A DNA stretch of 8,728 bases from JAJBWD01 sp041670885. Lineage in GTDB: Bacteria > Bacillota > Clostridia > Clostridiales > Clostridiaceae. The stretch covers positions 1-8,728 of the forward strand of contig JBAXYJ010000116.1 in NCBI GenBank assembly GCA_041670885.1. Reading direction: 5' to 3'. A program made the translations under genes and the position numbers. The notes under the pieces are model-generated. The model was not told the origin of the DNA, searched no databases, and saw only the letters and a list, made by a program, of their open reading frames with translations. Every line of letters begins with the position of its first letter. Positions within the stretch are counted from its first letter, which is position 1. Below, piece after piece: positions 6,081 to 8,728 of this stretch.

Positions 6081-6773
6081 TTAATCGCAAAAACTTTTTA
6101 ATGCTTCAATATCCTTGATTTTTATGTTTGACAGATGAAAATCAATTATACCTTCATCTCTCATCTCACACATTTCCCTTGACATGGAGGGTCTGGATAC
6201 ATTTAAGAAATCAGCAAGCTCATTCCGGTTTAAGGGTAAAGTTATAGTATTTTTACCATTATTTAAATATTGTTCTAATAAATAGGTGCATATTTTACCT
6301 CGGATGCTTTTAATTGACAGGTATTGGACTTTCTTATTAAGAATTAAAGCTTTATCTGACAGTATTTTCATAAAATTTTGGAGAAGTGTTATATGCCAGG
6401 AACAATTATTACCACACCTGGCTATAAGGTCGGAATTTGTAAGAAATAAAATTCTGCAGGAAGATAGTACACGGACTGTAACCGGCCATATTTTATTGCT
6501 GGAAAACACTAGCATTTCCCCAAACAAATCACCTTTTTTTACTACTGATAAAATAACTCTGTTCCCATCAGCATTTTCCTTCAGGACAGCTGCCTCACCC
6601 TCCAGAACGATTCCAAATTTATCAATTGTATCACCGGCGTTTACTATGCATTCATTTTTGCTGTAGCTATGTATTCTTGGAGTTAAGCAATTTAACAGGG
6701 TAATTATTTCATCTCTTTTTATTCCACTAAACAAAGGTGATTTTTCAATTATATCAATATATTCTTCTATCAT
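6081..6773 (-). CDS. Crp/Fnr family transcriptional regulator 2, HcpR candidate
   Basis: A cytoplasmic regulator of 230 residues from the chosen start. The sensor beta-roll occupies about 10-115 and contains KKGDLFGEMLVF (79-90), matching the family GDLFGE turn. A dimerisation helix follows, then a winged helix with LADFLNVSRPSMSREM (186-201) and EMRDEGII. The cAMP-contacting arginine is not evident; at that place it has SSNKIWPVTV, similar to NFYPMMV in regulator 1. It has eight cysteines, including CGNNC at 120-124, so a redox or metal centre is conceivable, but there is no classical Fnr N-terminal set. Its position next to and divergent from hcp makes it the better candidate for the direct hcp regulator. 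I start at the ATG ending at 6773, which has GGATGG 8 nt upstream; the ATG ending at 6785, adding MVLK, abuts its only purine-rich site. Identity between the two regulators looks moderate, suggesting old paralogs. Confidence 0.87.
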   Translation of the reverse strand: MIEEYIDIIEKSPLFSGIKRDEIITLLNCLTPRIHSYSKNECIVNAGDTIDKFGIVLEGEAAVLKENADGNRVILSVVKKGDLFGEMLVFSSNKIWPVTVRVLSSCRILFLTNSDLIARCGNNCSWHITLLQNFMKILSDKALILNKKVQYLSIKSIRGKICTYLLEQYLNNGKNTITLPLNRNELADFLNVSRPSMSREMCEMRDEGIIDFHLSNIKIKDIEALKSFCD

Positions 6774-6792
6774 TTTCAAAACCATCCTTTTT

Positions 6793-6806
6793 GTATCTAC
6801 AGATAC
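6793..6806. promoter_or_regulatory. Palindromic operator between regulator 2 and hcp
   Basis: GTATC-TACA-GATAC is a perfect 5-4-5 palindrome with the same architecture as the GTAAC-type sites, differing at the fourth base of each arm. Its centre (6799.5) is 29.5 bp before a TATAAT box of hcp, the same distance as at the half-permease promoter. It also lies just downstream of the predicted start site of regulator 2 and about 20 bp before that gene's start codon, so binding could block regulator 2 transcription. Confidence 0.6.
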
Positions 6807-6815
6807 CGAATTCTT

Positions 6816-6821
6816 ATTATA
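6816..6821 (-). promoter_or_regulatory. -10 box of regulator 2
   Basis: On the minus strand TATAAT (complement of 6816-6821) would start transcription near 6809. No good -35 is seen 17-18 bp further upstream, so the assignment is weak in this AT-rich spacer. Confidence 0.3.
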
Positions 6822-6828
6822 GATATAA

Positions 6829-6834
6829 TATAAT
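6829..6834 (+). promoter_or_regulatory. -10 box of hcp
   Basis: TATAAT here predicts a start near 6841, placing the palindrome centre at -41.5. It overlaps by one base another TATAAT at 6824-6829. No recognisable -35 exists at the right distance (CCGAAT at 6806-6811), consistent with activator dependence. Confidence 0.5.
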
Positions 6835-6880
6835 AATCACATAGAAATAACAAGTAAAATAAAAAATCAGGAGGTATATT

Positions 6881-8521
6881 ATGTCCAATATGTTTTGTTT
6901 TCAATGCCAGGAGACTGCAGGGGGAAAGGGATGCACATTAAAAGGTGTCTGCGGTAAAACTTCAGATGTGGCAAAAGCTCAGGATTTATTAGTTTATGTA
7001 ACTAAGGGTCTGGCAATAGTAAGCAATGAAGGAAGAAAAGTTGGGGTAATTGATGCTGATGTAGATAAATATATAACAGAAAACTTATTCTCCACGATTA
7101 CTAATGCTAACTTTGATAGAGAATCACTTTTAGACAGGGTAAAAGAAACTTTAAAATTAAGAGAAGAGTTAAATAAGAAAATTCTAGAAGCGGGCGGACA
7201 GGCTTCCAATATTAATGCTGCAGTATGGTCAGCTGACAATGTGGACGATTTTGATGCAAAGGCTGAGCAGGTTGGAGTATTGGCAACTGAAAATGAAGAT
7301 ATAAGAAGCTTAAGAGAACTTACAATTTATGGGCTTAAGGGACTGGCTGCATATATGAAGCATGCCATGAACTTAGGATATAATGACCCGGAGATTCATG
7401 AATTTATTGCTAAAGCCTTAGCGGAATCTCTAGATGATTCCTTATCTGCAGAAGCTTTAACAGAACTTGCTTTAGAAGCAGGAAAATACGGCGTTACTGC
7501 AATGGCATTACTTGATAAAGCTAATACAGAAACTTATGGAAATCCAGAAATTACAAAGGTTAATATTGGAGTTAGAAATAATCCTGGAATATTAATTTCC
7601 GGACACGATTTAAAAGATCTTCAGATGCTGCTTACGCAGACAGAAGGAACAGGAGTAGATGTTTATACCCATGGTGAAATGCTGGCAGGACAGTATTACC
7701 CGGCCTTCAAGAAGTTCGCTCATTTTGCAGGAAACTACGGGAATGCATGGTGGAAGCAGGGAGAAGAGTTTGAAAAGTTTAACGGGGTAATCCTTATGAC
7801 TACAAACTGTGTAATACCACCAAAAGATTCATATAAGGACAGATTATTTACAACAGGAGCTACAGGTGTACCGGGATGCAGACACATTGCAGCAGATGAA
7901 AATGGGAACAAGGATTTCTCAGAATTAATTGCCATGGCTAAAAAGTGCCAGGCCCCAATTGAAATAGAAAAGGGAGAAATTGTAGGCGGATTTGCTCATA
8001 ATCAGGTATTGGCACTTGCCGATAAGGTTGTGGACGCAGTTAAAACCGGTGCCATAAAGAGATTCTTTGTAATGGCCGGCTGCGACGGCAGAGCGAAATC
8101 AAGAAGTTACTATACTGAATTTGCAGAAAAGCTGCCAAAGGATACTGTAATATTAACTGCAGGATGTGCAAAATATAAATATAACAAATTAAACTTAGGT
8201 GACATAGGCGGAATTCCAAGAGTACTTGATGCAGGACAGTGTAATGATTCATATTCACTGGTGGTAATTGCATTAAAGCTTCAGGAAGTATTCGGCTTAG
8301 ATGATGTAAATAAACTTCCAATATCCTATAATATAGCCTGGTACGAGCAAAAAGCTGTAATAGTATTATTAGCATTATTACACCTTGGAGTTAAGAACAT
8401 TCACTTAGGTCCAACACTTCCGGCCTTCCTCTCACCAAATGTGGCTAAAGTATTAGTAGATAATTTTGGAATAGCAGGCATTGGAACTGTTGATGAAGAT
8501 ATAAAAATGTTTTTAGAATGA
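6881..8521 (+). CDS. hcp: Hybrid-cluster protein (Hcp, hydroxylamine/NO reductase), class I
   Basis: Hcp carries a [4Fe-4S] and a hybrid 4Fe-2S-2O cluster. It reduces hydroxylamine to ammonia in vitro and acts in nitric oxide and nitrosative stress in characterised bacteria. The 546 residues are the usual length. The N-terminal cluster motif is Cys6, Cys9, Cys18, Cys24 (Cx2Cx8Cx5C), which marks the class I proteins of strict anaerobes. All hybrid-cluster ligands align: His242 (GHDL), Glu266 (THGEM), Cys310 (TTNC), Cys401 (AGCDGR), Cys429 (TAGCAKYK), Cys454 (GQCNDSYS), Glu489 and Lys491 (WYEQK). There is no signal peptide, so it is cytoplasmic. AGGAGG ends 6 nt before the ATG. It is monocistronic: a promoter and palindrome lie upstream and a strong terminator follows. 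No Hcr-type NADH reductase is adjacent, so the electron donor must be encoded elsewhere or be a ferredoxin. Confidence 0.97.
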   Translation: MSNMFCFQCQETAGGKGCTLKGVCGKTSDVAKAQDLLVYVTKGLAIVSNEGRKVGVIDADVDKYITENLFSTITNANFDRESLLDRVKETLKLREELNKKILEAGGQASNINAAVWSADNVDDFDAKAEQVGVLATENEDIRSLRELTIYGLKGLAAYMKHAMNLGYNDPEIHEFIAKALAESLDDSLSAEALTELALEAGKYGVTAMALLDKANTETYGNPEITKVNIGVRNNPGILISGHDLKDLQMLLTQTEGTGVDVYTHGEMLAGQYYPAFKKFAHFAGNYGNAWWKQGEEFEKFNGVILMTTNCVIPPKDSYKDRLFTTGATGVPGCRHIAADENGNKDFSELIAMAKKCQAPIEIEKGEIVGGFAHNQVLALADKVVDAVKTGAIKRFFVMAGCDGRAKSRSYYTEFAEKLPKDTVILTAGCAKYKYNKLNLGDIGGIPRVLDAGQCNDSYSLVVIALKLQEVFGLDDVNKLPISYNIAWYEQKAVIVLLALLHLGVKNIHLGPTLPAFLSPNVAKVLVDNFGIAGIGTVDEDIKMFLE

Positions 8522-8533
8522 TTAAAAAGATGA

Positions 8534-8562
8534 GGAACTAAGCGCTGGCTTAGTTCCTTTTT
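8534..8562 (+). terminator. Rho-independent terminator of hcp
   Basis: A perfect 10-bp stem, GGAACTAAGC / GCTTAGTTCC, closes the 4-nt loop GCTG and is followed directly by TTTTT, 12 nt after the hcp stop codon. Confidence 0.95.
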
Positions 8563-8632
8563 CAGTTTTTAGAATAATAGAAAACATATCATTTTTCAAA
8601 TTTTACATCTGGTGTATTTGAATATTGGATTT

Positions 8633-8674
8633 ATGTCAAAATAATGTCAATAAATGTGTCTGCTTTATTGACAT
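8633..8674. repeat. Repeated and inverted ATGTCAA elements at an outgoing promoter
   Basis: ATGTCAA occurs at 8633-8639 and 8644-8650, 11 bp apart start to start. The second copy extends to ATGTCAATAAA (8644-8654) and is perfectly inverted as TTTATTGACAT at 8664-8674, with a 9-nt spacer. This looks like an operator around the -35 box, or a hairpin; there is no T-run after it, so it is not a terminator. The nearby 8563-8632 stretch shows no gene. Confidence 0.55.
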
Positions 8675-8697
8675 AGATTCACAAGGTATGATAAAAT
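8668..8697 (+). promoter_or_regulatory. Sigma-A type promoter reading out of the window
   Basis: TTGACA at 8668-8673 is followed after 18 bp by TAAAAT at 8692-8697, with TG one base before it (an extended -10). The start would be near 8704, and the gene served lies beyond the window. The -35 sits in the right arm of the inverted repeat, so a protein bound there would block the promoter. Confidence 0.6.
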
Positions 8698-8728
8698 TAA
8701 ACAATTAAGTTGTGTTATGATATGTTGA

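Noticed and set aside
8040..8375. A 111-codon open frame on the minus strand inside hcp
   Set aside because: It covers codons for conserved Hcp cluster ligands on the plus strand and looks like no known protein.
8644..8674. The perfect 11-bp inverted repeat as a second terminator
   Set aside because: It is AT-rich, lacks a following T-run and contains the -35 of a good promoter, so an operator is more likely.

Overview
The window looks like a piece of chromosome from an anaerobic, low-GC Firmicute of the class Clostridia. The grounds are AT-rich intergenic DNA, strong AGGAGG-type ribosome binding sites, an [FeFe]-hydrogenase maturation gene (hydF), a class I hybrid-cluster protein, ferredoxin-type domains and Crp/Fnr regulators with a clostridial-style helix-turn-helix. 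I cannot name the species.

Layout. (1) Bases 2-2206, plus strand: the 3' part of hydF, then an aspartase-family gene 3 nt downstream, clearly one operon. These two genes look less AT-rich than what follows. (2) Bases 2207-2507: a spacer with no convincing gene, ending in a strong hairpin that closes the next, opposing gene. (3) Bases 2508-4334, minus strand: a radical SAM/SPASM protein resembling the maturases of tungsten aldehyde oxidoreductases, and upstream of it a Crp/Fnr regulator (regulator 1). (4) Bases 4431-6020, plus strand: two overlapping genes for homologous half-size permeases, the second carrying a C-terminal single-cluster ferredoxin domain, then a small cupin. A terminator closes this unit. 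(5) Bases 6081-6773, minus strand: a second Crp/Fnr regulator (regulator 2). (6) Bases 6881-8521, plus strand: hcp with every expected cluster ligand, followed by a textbook terminator. (7) Bases 8563-8728: a repeat-rich promoter region firing out of the window.

How the parts fit. Three 5-4-5 palindromes (GTAAC-N4-GTAAC, GTAAC-N4-GTTAC and GTATC-N4-GATAC) sit upstream of the half-permease pair, the cupin and hcp. They resemble the motif I recall for clostridial HcpR, a Crp/Fnr activator of hcp in the nitrosative-stress response. For the permease and hcp promoters the distance from palindrome centre to a TATAAT box is identical (29.5 bp), which would put the site at about -41.5, the usual class II activator position. 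My reading is one regulon controlled by one or both flanking Crp/Fnr proteins, joining hcp to an uncharacterised two-subunit, ferredoxin-tailed membrane system and a cupin. The membrane system is the most novel element here. Its substrate is unknown, and a role in nitric oxide or hydroxylamine stress is inferred only from context.
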